The notes under the pieces were generated by a model. The model had not been told where the DNA came from. It saw nothing but the letters and a program-made list of their open reading frames with translations, and searched no databases. A DNA stretch of 27,569 bases from Bacillota bacterium (GTDB taxonomy: Bacteria > Bacillota > Clostridia > Acetivibrionales > DTU013). Location of the stretch: NCBI GenBank assembly GCA_023435925.1, contig JAEZLF010000124.1, positions 1 through 27,569 of the forward strand, given 5' to 3'. This document shows, piece by piece, positions 14,542-23,147 of this stretch; position 1 is the first letter of the stretch; each line of letters opens with the position of its first letter. Made by a program: the position numbers and the translations under genes.

Positions 14542-16230
14542 TTATTTCTTGCCGTCAAAACCGTTCCATTTACCGGTGTCTTTGTTTTTACCGCCGGTAA
14601 TATTCTTGTCTGACACACCGGTACGATTCTTTTGGTTCTGCAGAATACCCTTATCATCCTTCTCATCATTTTGAGTTCTGTCTTTGCTTCCCTTGTCATC
14701 CTTATTGTCTTTGTTGTTCTTGATGCTTTTACTGTTCTTGTCAGGATTCCCATTCATATTATTCGTTTGTCGGTCTGCCGCTTCATCGCTCCAGCTCCGG
14801 TCCAACCAATTCACTTTGTTAATCTGCTCAAGGAGTTCATCCTTCAATTTCTGACGTTCCTGCTTCTCACGGTTCAATGTATCCGCTATTTCCTGTCTGA
14901 AGTTGCCCATGTTCGAATTGCTCTGATTATTTTGGTCATTTGAGTTATTCTTATTTTGCGTTTTACTCTTGTCTTTGGTACTGTTTTTGTCCTTCAGGTT
15001 ATTTCTATTTTTGGTGCTGTCGACAGCATCGGTCTTGTTCTTGTCATCGGCACTGCTCTTACCATTGGCACTGTTATTGTCATTAGCCCTGCCCTTATCA
15101 GGCTCATCACTCTTTATCGTTTTTCCGCTCATACTATCGTTATCGTTTTTATTGTCCTGAACCGACTGATCATGATCCGTCCACCTGCCGGGAATATTCT
15201 TTTTCTCCGGATCAACTAATGGCTTCTGCGCCTTCCCGTCTGCAGCTTTTTGTTCTTCTTGAGCATCCGTATTCTTCTTTTCTTCTTTTGCCGTTTTCTC
15301 CTCAGACTCAGCTGTCTTTTTCTGTTTCGCCCTGTTAATCAGATCCTTGACAGCTTCTTCCTTCAATTTATCAAGCTTAAGCTCCGGTTCACTCTCCAGC
15401 GCATCTTCAATCAAAGCAAGCTTTCCGGGGGTAACGCCCAGCTTTCTCGCATCCTCTCGCTGTTTTACACTGGCCTTTCCAATGAGAACATTGGAATTAA
15501 CACTGTTTTTGTCCAGTTCCTTTGACACCGCAGCAACAATTTCCTTTTTCAGCGACTCTGATTTTGATCCATTTTTACTTGCAACGGTTAGAAGTACCGC
15601 GTTTTCGGGAACTGCCACCTTTTGTGCTGATATACCGGCGGTCGTTGTGGTGCTGTCATCAATAGTCATGCTGCCGGATGTTGCAGTATTACCGTCAGCT
15701 GCAATACTGCTGTTCGTTACACCTGCAGCTGCCGGTGTCGTACCGCCAGTCTCCTGCATAATTCCAGTAACATCGTCTACATCATTCGGACTTCCGGAAT
15801 AGGCTTTCAGATAGCCCTGCTCCGTTGCAATACTAATAAGCCGAGATATCCCGGATTCCAGCCTTGTATTCTTCAAATTGCTCTCATACAGAAGCTTCTT
15901 GCCGTCCTCGTTCAGAGCCTCAACGCCAATGATCCTATCGTATATATTTGTTGTTAGTTCAATGCTGGGATTAATATCTAAATCCACATAGCTGTAGGGT
16001 ATTGTATAGCTGTAGGCACCGAATCCAACCACCATTACAAACAGGGCTGCTGCTGCAATAGAAACAACCTTCGCAATATATCTTGTCCCATTCGAATTGC
16101 CAATGGGCTGATTCATATTTATTTCACAACCAACAGTCATGTGTTTCTCTGCTTTGACTTTCTTAAATATTCCGCTCTGAGTCAGTATTATTGCGTATTT
16201 TCCGTTTATTTCTGCTACAATCCCTTTCAT
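14542..16230 (-). CDS. rsgI: Anti-sigma-I factor RsgI-like protein with a charged low-complexity tail
   Basis: Membrane anti-sigma factor that holds SigI; in cellulolytic clostridia such proteins sense extracellular polysaccharides. The 562-residue product has the RsgI N-terminal domain (about 1-50), one membrane helix (about 53-73), and an extracytoplasmic domain opening with YSYVDLDINPSIEL and continuing through KLGVTPGKLALIEDAL near 263-278. Asn87-Pro88 matches the site where RsgI-type (SEAL) domains self-cleave. A Thr/Ala/Ser-rich insert (about 155-205) interrupts it. From about 301 to the end the protein is Lys/Asn/Asp/Ser-rich and low complexity, without any recognisable carbohydrate-binding module. 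The ATG at 16230 follows GGAAGGGGG and lies 15 bp after sigI. Confidence 0.92.
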   Translation of the reverse strand: MKGIVAEINGKYAIILTQSGIFKKVKAEKHMTVGCEINMNQPIGNSNGTRYIAKVVSIAAAALFVMVVGFGAYSYTIPYSYVDLDINPSIELTTNIYDRIIGVEALNEDGKKLLYESNLKNTRLESGISRLISIATEQGYLKAYSGSPNDVDDVTGIMQETGGTTPAAAGVTNSSIAADGNTATSGSMTIDDSTTTTAGISAQKVAVPENAVLLTVASKNGSKSESLKKEIVAAVSKELDKNSVNSNVLIGKASVKQREDARKLGVTPGKLALIEDALESEPELKLDKLKEEAVKDLINRAKQKKTAESEEKTAKEEKKNTDAQEEQKAADGKAQKPLVDPEKKNIPGRWTDHDQSVQDNKNDNDSMSGKTIKSDEPDKGRANDNNSANGKSSADDKNKTDAVDSTKNRNNLKDKNSTKDKSKTQNKNNSNDQNNQSNSNMGNFRQEIADTLNREKQERQKLKDELLEQINKVNWLDRSWSDEAADRQTNNMNGNPDKNSKSIKNNKDNKDDKGSKDRTQNDEKDDKGILQNQKNRTGVSDKNITGGKNKDTGKWNGFDGKK

Positions 16231-16245
16231 TTGTCAGCCCCCTTC

Positions 16246-16944
16246 CTACAGTTTTATATAATCACGTATGTACTCATAATCTCCTGTTGCAATAACAATT
16301 ACAGCTATAATATATTTTCGGAAACGCTCCATTAATTTTCGGGGTAATTTTGACGCTTTCTCTATTTCGGCCAGCGGCAGGTATTTCTTTATAATCACCT
16401 GCTGAAGCATGTCCGGTCTTGATAATATGATGCCCACAATTTCACTGCATTGTCTTCGAGTTTTTTCATGCTTTGGAGATGCTCCGGCCAGCTCAGAAAA
16501 GGTTATTCCCCACTCCTTTAGTTCCTTTCCCAATTCCTCCATTTCAAGCCTTCTGAATTCTGCCAGTTTCTGCTCCGAGTGTATTCGTATTGCTTCACCA
16601 CTGCTTAAATCAAATTCCTCATCATGCTCTTCCATATACATATTAAGCGATATCACATTACTGTGACGCTTTTCGCTGCGGTAATAATCAATTAACCTTC
16701 TCTTAATGACATTTCGGGAAAACGAAAAAAAATTGCCCTTTGTCTCATCAAATGAGTGAATTGCCTCTACAAATGCAAGCATAGCAATGCTTAGCTCGTC
16801 GTCTGAGCCGTAACTTACATACCTTCCTGCCACTTTTTCAGTGCAGGAGGCAATAAACGGCTTATACTCTTCGACAAACCTGTTTATTTCATCTGTATTA
16901 TTTCGTATGTCGTCTATTCTGGCATTCACAGCAGTAAACTGCAT
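16246..16944 (-). CDS. sigI: RNA polymerase sigma factor SigI
   Basis: Alternative sigma-70-family factor; SigI responds to heat in Bacillus and controls cellulosome and polysaccharide-utilisation genes in cellulolytic clostridia. The 232-residue product has the region 2 block FVEEYKPFIASCTEKVAGRY and DDELSIAMLAFVEAIHSFDETKGNFFSFSRNVIKRRLIDYYR, which is highly typical of SigI, and a C-terminal SigI-specific domain (about 130-232) with a helix-turn-helix-like KYLPLAEIEKASKLPRKLM. The ATG at 16944 follows AGGAGG at five bases; an ATG six codons earlier (16962) precedes that Shine-Dalgarno. The product should be held inactive by the adjacent rsgI product. Confidence 0.95.
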   Translation of the reverse strand: MQFTAVNARIDDIRNNTDEINRFVEEYKPFIASCTEKVAGRYVSYGSDDELSIAMLAFVEAIHSFDETKGNFFSFSRNVIKRRLIDYYRSEKRHSNVISLNMYMEEHDEEFDLSSGEAIRIHSEQKLAEFRRLEMEELGKELKEWGITFSELAGASPKHEKTRRQCSEIVGIILSRPDMLQQVIIKKYLPLAEIEKASKLPRKLMERFRKYIIAVIVIATGDYEYIRDYIKL

Positions 16945-16996
16945 TTTTTCCTCCTGATTCATTACTCCAGGCAGCCAAATTTTAGTTCCATAAAAA

Positions 16997-17005
16997 ATTA
17001 TAGCA
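16997..17005 (-). promoter_or_regulatory. Extended -10 promoter of sigI-rsgI
   Basis: The minus strand has TGC-TATAAT (-10 at 16997-17002) about 50 bp upstream of the sigI ATG. The -35 at 17 bp is poor. I did not find the CCCC-rich -35 expected of a SigI-dependent promoter, so autoregulation is not visible here. Confidence 0.45.
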
Positions 17006-17060
17006 TAGAAAAAATGCGAATAGAATTAATGTCAGCTTTCTTTAATCAAGATTTAATAAT

Positions 17061-17093
17061 AAAAACAGCAGATACGATAGTTCTGCTGTTTTT
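17061..17093 (-). terminator. Intrinsic terminator between spoVT and sigI
   Basis: A perfect 12 bp stem, AAAAACAGCAGA / TCTGCTGTTTTT, encloses a 9-base loop and ends in T's on the minus strand, 36 bp past the spoVT stop. It separates spoVT from sigI-rsgI. Confidence 0.9.
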
Positions 17094-17128
17094 GCATTGG
17101 CGATCAAGTTTTTAATTTTCGATTAATC

Positions 17129-17683
17129 TCACTGCTCCATTTGCTTGCCAAGGAAACCGGCAGCAGATTGAGCAAGCTTTGCTTCAACTTCGCCCATTTT
17201 ACTTCCCGGGTCTGTAGATAGCAATATTACCGCACCAATGGGATCACCTTCAGATATAATAGGCGATACAACCTGAGATGAATATTTTTTGTCGGAGCCT
17301 TCATCAGCCAGAATCGTAATGCTTTTATCATCGGAGGATTTAACTACTAATGTGGTCTTTTCCTCGATTATCCGTTCTACTTCCGAACTCAGTGATTTTT
17401 CAAGAAACTCCTTCTTGGCAGCACCAGACACCGCAATAATGGTGTCCCTGTCTGCAATACATGTAATATGTCCGCTTGTTTTATGGATAGAATCAGCGTA
17501 CTGAGAAGCAAAATCGCCCAGCTCTCCTATAGGTGAATATTTCTTTAATATAACTTCGCCGTCTTTATCCGTAAATATCTCCAAAGGATCGCCTTCTCTT
17601 ATTCTTAGGGTTCTTCGAATTTCCTTGGGAATAACTACCCTGCCAAGATCATCAATTCTTCGCACAATACCGGTCGCCTTCAA
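17129..17683 (-). CDS. spoVT: Stage V sporulation protein T, forespore transcription regulator
   Basis: AbrB-family regulator of sigma-G genes in the forespore. The product is 184 residues if translation starts at TTG 17683, giving M-KATGIVRRIDDLGRVVIPKE, the same N-terminus as Bacillus SpoVT. AAGGAGG stands eight bases before that TTG, while an upstream ATG (17716) would place the Shine-Dalgarno inside the gene. Residues 1-50 form the AbrB swapped-hairpin DNA-binding domain, with LGRVVIPKEIRRTLRI and GDPLEIF. Residues about 55-178 form a GAF-like domain. It lies downstream of mfd and prsA, as in Bacillus where spoVT follows mfd, with its own sigma-G-like promoter. Confidence 0.97.
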   Translation of the reverse strand: MKATGIVRRIDDLGRVVIPKEIRRTLRIREGDPLEIFTDKDGEVILKKYSPIGELGDFASQYADSIHKTSGHITCIADRDTIIAVSGAAKKEFLEKSLSSEVERIIEEKTTLVVKSSDDKSITILADEGSDKKYSSQVVSPIISEGDPIGAVILLSTDPGSKMGEVEAKLAQSAAGFLGKQMEQ

Positions 17684-17724
17684 TGTCCTTACCTCCTTAA
17701 CTGAATTGTTTCTCATTGCCTTTT

Positions 17725-17755
17725 TAGTATTAATTATTTAATGAAGTTTTATACA
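17725..17755 (-). promoter_or_regulatory. Sigma-G-like promoter of spoVT
   Basis: The minus strand has TGTATA (17750-17755), an 18 bp spacer and AATACTA (17725-17731). This is one base off in each box from the forespore sigma-G consensus TGAATA and CATACTA. It lies about 40 bp upstream of the TTG start. Bacillus spoVT is sigma-G dependent, which agrees. Confidence 0.6.
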
Positions 17756-17758
17756 TAC

Positions 17759-17784
17759 AAAAAGACTGCCCTCGCGGACAGTCT
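17759..17784 (-). terminator. Intrinsic terminator of prsA
   Basis: The minus strand forms AGACTGtCC-GCGA-GGgCAGTCT-like pairing followed by TTTTTG, 20 bp past the prsA stop. It ends the upstream unit just before the spoVT promoter. Confidence 0.85.
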
Positions 17785-17802
17785 CGATGATCATGACGAT
17801 AT

Positions 17803-18957
17803 TTATTTAATGGAATTATAGACGGAAGAATTCAGCTTCACGTCAGCTTCATTGATCCATCCGGCAACCTTCTCCATGTATAGCTTGTATTTGACAAATG
17901 ACGTTCCGCTATACTCGTAATAGTTTTTCGCACAGTTCAAACTAACAGGCTCATCCTGAGCATATTTTTCTTCAAGCTTCAATATGTGATAGCCCGAGGT
18001 TGTCTGTACAGGAGTCTGTGTAATCTCTCCGGGTTTGAGTGCAAACGCGGCATCCTCGAACTCCTTATGCATCTGACCTTTGCCAAACAAATAATCTCCG
18101 CCTCTTTCAGTGGATCCGGGATCCTCGGAGTTCTCCCTGGCTAGTGTTGCAAAGTCTGCACCGTTCTTCAGCTGGGCAATCAAGTCCTCCGCTTTCTTTT
18201 TGGCAGCGTCCAATTCCTCCTTGGACATTGATTCATCCGTCGCAATTAAAATATGCCTTGCCCATACAGCCTCTTCCGCACCGATTCTCATCTGGGTATC
18301 TTCCTTATACCAGCCGGGATTCTTATTGTAATAAGTCTCCACATCGGCATCGGCATCTGGTATTTTAGTAATCTCCGAGCTTTGGTATTGACGCACCGTG
18401 TACTGATCCAGCTGTGTCTTTACAAAATCATCTTTTGAAATACCGTATTGCTTTTGGAACGCATTGTTAGCCTGAACTTTATTATCGATACCCATTGTCT
18501 GCTTGATGCTTTCCTGGATATATTCTTCAATGGATTTTCTATCACTGCTTGTCAATTCGACCTTAGCCTCTTTCGCCTTATTCAGCTGTATTTTTATTTC
18601 CTTCAGCGAGTCAAGGGTCATTTTCTTGGCTACTTCCACCGGATTTTCTCCGCCAATGGGCGCTGCCCAGAAGGTTTCCTCCGTAATATTCGCATCTTCC
18701 GCATATGCACTCAGAAACATATTCTGTTTCTGTGCTTCAAGGTAGTAATTGAACTCACTGGTTCTGATCTTCTCACCGTCAACAATGGCAACATAGCCTC
18801 CGGCTACATTAAAATATACAATAATGCCAATGACTATAGCGGCAATGACTGCTACAGCAATCAAGCCATATTTCACAAATACAGGTAATGCCGCTTTCTC
18901 TTCCGATGCGTCATGCCTGTTTGCTTTAGTTTTTGTATTCTCAACATTTTTACCCAA
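17803..18957 (-). CDS. Membrane-anchored parvulin-type peptidyl-prolyl isomerase (PrsA/SurA-like foldase)
   Basis: Extracytoplasmic foldase that helps exported proteins fold by prolyl isomerisation. The 384-residue product has a short charged cytoplasmic N-terminus, one membrane helix at about 29-50, a SurA-N-like chaperone region (about 55-225), and a PPIC rotamase domain at about 230-340 with ARHILIATDE, ADFATLARENSEDPGS, GGDYLFGKGQM and TTSGYHILKLEE. There is no lipobox cysteine, so it is a transmembrane form rather than a PrsA lipoprotein. The start is TTG at 18955-18957, with GAGGAGAG upstream. It takes the place between mfd and spoVT that is empty in B. subtilis. The call to PrsA itself is by domain, not orthology. 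Confidence 0.9.
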   Translation of the reverse strand: MGKNVENTKTKANRHDASEEKAALPVFVKYGLIAVAVIAAIVIGIIVYFNVAGGYVAIVDGEKIRTSEFNYYLEAQKQNMFLSAYAEDANITEETFWAAPIGGENPVEVAKKMTLDSLKEIKIQLNKAKEAKVELTSSDRKSIEEYIQESIKQTMGIDNKVQANNAFQKQYGISKDDFVKTQLDQYTVRQYQSSEITKIPDADADVETYYNKNPGWYKEDTQMRIGAEEAVWARHILIATDESMSKEELDAAKKKAEDLIAQLKNGADFATLARENSEDPGSTERGGDYLFGKGQMHKEFEDAAFALKPGEITQTPVQTTSGYHILKLEEKYAQDEPVSLNCAKNYYEYSGTSFVKYKLYMEKVAGWINEADVKLNSSVYNSIK

Positions 18958-19047
18958 AGTAATCTCTCCTCATTCTATTATGCAGGGGCGGGTTCCGGGC
19001 TCGCCTGCCTGAGCAAGTTTCCATGCCTGTCATAATGATATATGTAC

Positions 19048-19075
19048 ATTATAATGGATAATCATTGCACTTCAA
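19048..19075 (-). promoter_or_regulatory. Sigma-A promoter of prsA, overlapping the 3' end of mfd
   Basis: The minus strand has TTGAAG (19070-19075, inside the last mfd codons), a 16 bp spacer and a perfect TATAAT (19048-19053). It would give a leader of about 85 nt for the foldase gene. Confidence 0.55.
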
Positions 19076-22000
19076 AGCTTTTTAAATCCTGTAACACAAT
19101 TTTAATATTGTCGAGAAGCTGATTCCTTTGTCCGTTTGGGACTTTATATACTAAATATGGATTTGACCCGGCATTAAACAACAGCTGCCGTTTATATTTT
19201 TCAACTGCTTTTCCTAATGCCTGGAAGTCAATCCTTTTCCCCTGCGCTAACTGAAAAATAATAGAGTCATTCTTTTCCGATACCGCATTAAAGCCTAAAG
19301 AGTCGGCTAAAGCTTTTATATATGCTATTGAAATCAGATTTCTCACCGGTTCCGGCATCTCTCCATACCGGTCGGTAAGTTCATCCTCAATATCCATAAC
19401 GTCCTGTCCATTCCTTATGGAAGCAATTTTTCGGTACATTTCAATTTTCTTTCCTTCTACGCCGATATACGTATCATCGATATATGCACTCACATTGATA
19501 TCAATGGTTATCTCTGTCTCTTCCCTTCTTAGTGGTTCACCCTTCAGCTCACTGACAGCTTCATCCAGAAGCCGGCAATACATGTCATACCCAACAGACT
19601 CCATGTGTCCGTGCTGTTCCGGCCCCAGAAGGTTTCCGGCTCCCCGTATCTCCATATCCCGCATAGCAATTTTAAAGCCGGAGCCCAATTCTGTAAATTC
19701 TTTGATGGCCTGCAGCCTCTTTTCAGCAATCTCAGCCACTACTTTATCCTTTTTGTAGGTAATATATGCATAGGCAAGCCGATTGGAGCGTCCAACCCGG
19801 CCTCTCAGCTGATAGAGCTGTGCAAGCCCCATCCTGTCGGCGTCTTCCACAATAATTGTATTTACGTTCGGCATATCAAGACCGGATTCAATAATTGTGG
19901 TACAAACCAGCACATCATACTCACCCTTAATAAAGCTGAACATGATTTCCTCCAGCTGCTTTTCATCCATTTGCCCATGAGCTACCGCCACTTTGGCATC
20001 AGGCACTAAAGCCTGTATCTCCGAGGCTTTTATGTCGATGGTCCTGACACGGTTATACAGATAAAATACCTGCCCCTGTCTTCCCAGCTCCCGGATAATC
20101 CCATCCTTGATTACGTCCTTGTTATATTCCATGACATAGGTCTGTACCGGATATCTCTCCTCCGGCGGATCCTCAATCACACTGATATCCCGAATGCCTA
20201 CAAGGGACATGTGCAGCGTTCTCGGTATCGGTGTTGCAGTCAGCGTCAGTACATCCACTCCCGGAGTCAGATTCTTCAGCCGTTCTTTATGAGTCACCCC
20301 GAAACGCTGCTCTTCATCGATGACCAGTAATCCGAGATCCTTAAAATGGATATCTTTCTGCAAAAGCCTGTGAGTTCCTACCAATATGTCAATATTCCCT
20401 GCCTTCACATCCTTCAGAATCTTTTTCTGCTCAGCCTGTGTTCTGAAACGGCTGATGACCTCCACGGTAACCGGGAAATCCTTTAATCTTTCCACAAAGC
20501 TGTTATATTGCTGCTGGGCCAGTACCGTTGTGGGTACCAGATATGCCACCTGCTTGCCGTCCATTGCTGCTTTAAAGATAGCCCTGATAGCCACCTCTGT
20601 TTTTCCATACCCGACATCACCACACAGCAGCCGATCCATCAGCCTGCCGGATTCCATATCATCTTTAATGTCCTGAATACATTTGAGCTGATCATCCGTT
20701 TCTTCATAGGGAAATTGTTCTTCAAACTGCTTTTGCCATACTGTATCCTTTGAGAATTGAAATCCCTTTGCTGCCTGTCTCTGAGCATAGAGCTTTATCA
20801 ACTCCGCAGCCAATTGCTTTAGTGATTCTCTAACCTTGTTCTTGGTTTTCAGCCAATCCGTTCCACCCAGTTTATTCACCCTGGGCTGCTTGCCTTCCGA
20901 TCCGATATATTTCTGGATAAGATCAAGCTGATTCGTGGGAATATATAAGAATGCGCCTTCCTGATAGCGTATCTTCAGATAGTCTCTTTTCACACCTTCC
21001 ACAGAAAGCTTTTCAATACCGACATATTGGCCAATACCGTGAGACTGGTGTACGACAAAATCGCCTATGTTCAGATCCGTAAACAGGCTGATCGGTCTGC
21101 CTTTATGTTTGCTTGAGGTTTTAGCAGGCTTTTTATCCTGGCCGAAAACCTCTTTATCGCTCACTACGACAAAACCGATAGAGGGATACTCAAAGCCTCT
21201 GTGAAGACTGCCATGTGTAATTACGACCTGCCCCGGCTGAACAGGCAGGTTGAGTGTATCCAGATAAACGGACTCTATCCCCTTGGTATCCAGCGTTTCG
21301 CGGAGTCTTTCACCACGTCCCCGTGTGCCGGAAAGAACCACTGTCCTGCTGCCGTGCTGCTTCCAGCCGGAAAGGCTGTCACATAGCATATCGACATTGC
21401 CCTGGAAGGATCCCATCAGTCTGCAGGATAGGTTATATACTCTGGTATTCCTTGCAGTAAGATTATCCACATGGATCGTATTCAAATAGAATATTTTTTT
21501 CTTCTCTAGCCTGGAGTGAACCTCCTCAAAGTCAAAAAACATTCCCTTGCTCTGAGGCAGCAGCTGCCCTTTTTCAATCAGGCTCTTACATAATTCTTCA
21601 TGTTCCAGCAGCAGATTGTCCAGACGCTGTTTCTGTCGGACGGGCTCATCCATGAAGATGAGTGTATCTTCTCCGGCAAAGTCTGAAACAGAGCATGGTA
21701 CATCCGCAATGTATGGAATATACCGGTCAATCCCCGGGAAATACCATGCCTCCTTCAATCGTTCCATATCGTTTCCAATTTTATGAGTAAAGCTTCCGCC
21801 CTTTTTGCCCAGCTGCGCCAGATCTCTGCTGACTGCTTTAATAATGTCGGCCTTTCTTTCCGGTTTGTAAATCATTTCCCGGGCGGGTATGATTCTGAGT
21901 TTTTCCATTCTCCCTATCGAGCGCTGGGTATTCACATCAAATGAACGGATAGAATCAACCTCATCTCCGAAAAGCTCCAGCCTTGCACCATTATCGGAGT

Positions 22001-22556
22001 CAATTGAAAAAACATCGACAATGCCGCCTCTGACAGCAAATTGACCGCGCTTTTCTACGGATTCCACTCTCTCATAAGCCATCATCACAAGCCTTCGCGT
22101 AAGATCTTCCAGTTCGATCCGATCCTCATAGCCTATTTCAATGATGTTCTGAGCCAGCAGCCCAGGTTGAATCAACTTGTGGGAAAGCGCTTCCACCGAG
22201 GTAACTGCAAAAGTGAAATTATGACCCAGCATTCTGTCAAGTACCGCTAATCTCTGATAAACAGTATCATAATTTTTTGCTTCCACATCATAAAGCATCA
22301 TTTCCTTAGTCGGGAAAAAAAGAACATCCTCACCCATAAAAAAGGTAAAGTCTTCGTAAAGCTTTCTTGCCTGCATTTCATTATATGCAATATAAATGCC
22401 CCTGCGGCCGGAATGGCGGCAAAGGGCATGACAAAAATGAGCCTTTTGTGATTCAGAGGGCCCTACAATATTTGCAGGTCCTGTATATTCCTTCGCCAAG
22501 GACAAGACCTGCCTGTATTCTTCCAGTTCAAGAAGCGGGTCGATCAAATTGTTCAT
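19062..22556 (-). CDS. mfd: Transcription-repair coupling factor Mfd
   Basis: Large ATP-dependent translocase that removes RNA polymerase stalled at DNA lesions and recruits UvrA. The 1164-residue product is full length. Visible in order are the UvrB-homology region (about 1-330), the RNA polymerase interaction domain with FVVHQSHGIGQYVGIEKLSV, the RecG-like motor with Walker A GDVGYGKTE near 644, DEEQ near 745 and TATPIPRTLHM, the second motor lobe with ESGLDMPNVNTIIVEDADR, QLRGRVGRS and the translocation motif GSGFKIAMRDMEIRGAGNLLG, and the C-terminal inhibitory domain. The ATG at 22556 has GGAG at four bases and overlaps the pth stop as ATGA, so translation is probably coupled. Confidence 0.98.
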   Translation of the reverse strand: MNNLIDPLLELEEYRQVLSLAKEYTGPANIVGPSESQKAHFCHALCRHSGRRGIYIAYNEMQARKLYEDFTFFMGEDVLFFPTKEMMLYDVEAKNYDTVYQRLAVLDRMLGHNFTFAVTSVEALSHKLIQPGLLAQNIIEIGYEDRIELEDLTRRLVMMAYERVESVEKRGQFAVRGGIVDVFSIDSDNGARLELFGDEVDSIRSFDVNTQRSIGRMEKLRIIPAREMIYKPERKADIIKAVSRDLAQLGKKGGSFTHKIGNDMERLKEAWYFPGIDRYIPYIADVPCSVSDFAGEDTLIFMDEPVRQKQRLDNLLLEHEELCKSLIEKGQLLPQSKGMFFDFEEVHSRLEKKKIFYLNTIHVDNLTARNTRVYNLSCRLMGSFQGNVDMLCDSLSGWKQHGSRTVVLSGTRGRGERLRETLDTKGIESVYLDTLNLPVQPGQVVITHGSLHRGFEYPSIGFVVVSDKEVFGQDKKPAKTSSKHKGRPISLFTDLNIGDFVVHQSHGIGQYVGIEKLSVEGVKRDYLKIRYQEGAFLYIPTNQLDLIQKYIGSEGKQPRVNKLGGTDWLKTKNKVRESLKQLAAELIKLYAQRQAAKGFQFSKDTVWQKQFEEQFPYEETDDQLKCIQDIKDDMESGRLMDRLLCGDVGYGKTEVAIRAIFKAAMDGKQVAYLVPTTVLAQQQYNSFVERLKDFPVTVEVISRFRTQAEQKKILKDVKAGNIDILVGTHRLLQKDIHFKDLGLLVIDEEQRFGVTHKERLKNLTPGVDVLTLTATPIPRTLHMSLVGIRDISVIEDPPEERYPVQTYVMEYNKDVIKDGIIRELGRQGQVFYLYNRVRTIDIKASEIQALVPDAKVAVAHGQMDEKQLEEIMFSFIKGEYDVLVCTTIIESGLDMPNVNTIIVEDADRMGLAQLYQLRGRVGRSNRLAYAYITYKKDKVVAEIAEKRLQAIKEFTELGSGFKIAMRDMEIRGAGNLLGPEQHGHMESVGYDMYCRLLDEAVSELKGEPLRREETEITIDINVSAYIDDTYIGVEGKKIEMYRKIASIRNGQDVMDIEDELTDRYGEMPEPVRNLISIAYIKALADSLGFNAVSEKNDSIIFQLAQGKRIDFQALGKAVEKYKRQLLFNAGSNPYLVYKVPNGQRNQLLDNIKIVLQDLKSFEVQ

Positions 22557-23128
22557 AAAACTCCATTGTATAAATTCATCGCAGCTGCCACTCCATCGGT
22601 TATCATTGCAGTAACAGCATCCGCGGCTTTTTCTATACTCTTACCGATCATTTCCGATTCATTACCACCAAACCTGCTCAATACATAGTCTGCCAAGTCC
22701 CAACCTTCAGGCGCTTTACCGATACCAATCCTGATTCGTGGAAATTCATCGGACTGAAGCTGATAAATAACTGATTTCATACCGTTGTGAGTACCCGAGC
22801 TGCCTTTGGGCCGGATTCGCACAGTGCCCACCGGCAGATCCACATCATCATAGATAACTATAATATTTTCAGCCGGCAGCTTATACCATTCGACGATATC
22901 CCGGACACACTCTCCGCTCAGGTTCATAAAGGTCTGGGGCTTTACCAGCAAAACCCTCTCCTCTTTAATGCTTCCATCGCCGATCAGCGCTTTGTGCCTG
23001 AGCCGGTCAACTTTTATACCATGCTTTTGGGAAAGTATATCGATTACTCTGAACCCTACGTTATGCCTGGTATTTTCATATTTATTGCCCGGATTTCCGA
23101 GACCAACGATTACAGTCAACTTCTCCAA
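22553..23128 (-). CDS. pth: Peptidyl-tRNA hydrolase
   Basis: Recycles peptidyl-tRNA released by stalled ribosomes. The product is 191 residues from TTG 23128, the normal family size. It reads M-EKLTVIVGLGNPGNKYENTRHNVGF, with catalytic His22, and has VLLVKPQTFMNLSG and IVIYDDVDLPVG with the conserved Asp. GGAGG lies seven bases before this TTG. A longer reading to an ATG at 23215 would overlap prs by 68 bases and add an unconserved N-terminus, so it is rejected. It lies 19 bp after prs and overlaps mfd. Same order as in Bacillus (pth is spoVC there), but without ctc and fin. Confidence 0.97.
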   Translation of the reverse strand: MEKLTVIVGLGNPGNKYENTRHNVGFRVIDILSQKHGIKVDRLRHKALIGDGSIKEERVLLVKPQTFMNLSGECVRDIVEWYKLPAENIIVIYDDVDLPVGTVRIRPKGSSGTHNGMKSVIYQLQSDEFPRIRIGIGKAPEGWDLADYVLSRFGGNESEMIGKSIEKAADAVTAMITDGVAAAMNLYNGVL

Positions 23129-23147
23129 ACCAGCACCTCCGATAACC

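Noticed and set aside
14457..14753. 98-codon minus-strand frame overlapping the rsgI 3' end
   Set aside because: It is a shifted reading of the same low-complexity rsgI sequence (K/R/T-rich) without its own ribosome site.
17684..17716. ATG start for spoVT at 17716
   Set aside because: The Shine-Dalgarno AAGGAGG lies inside this extension; the TTG at 17683 gives the conserved KATGIVRRIDD N-terminus.
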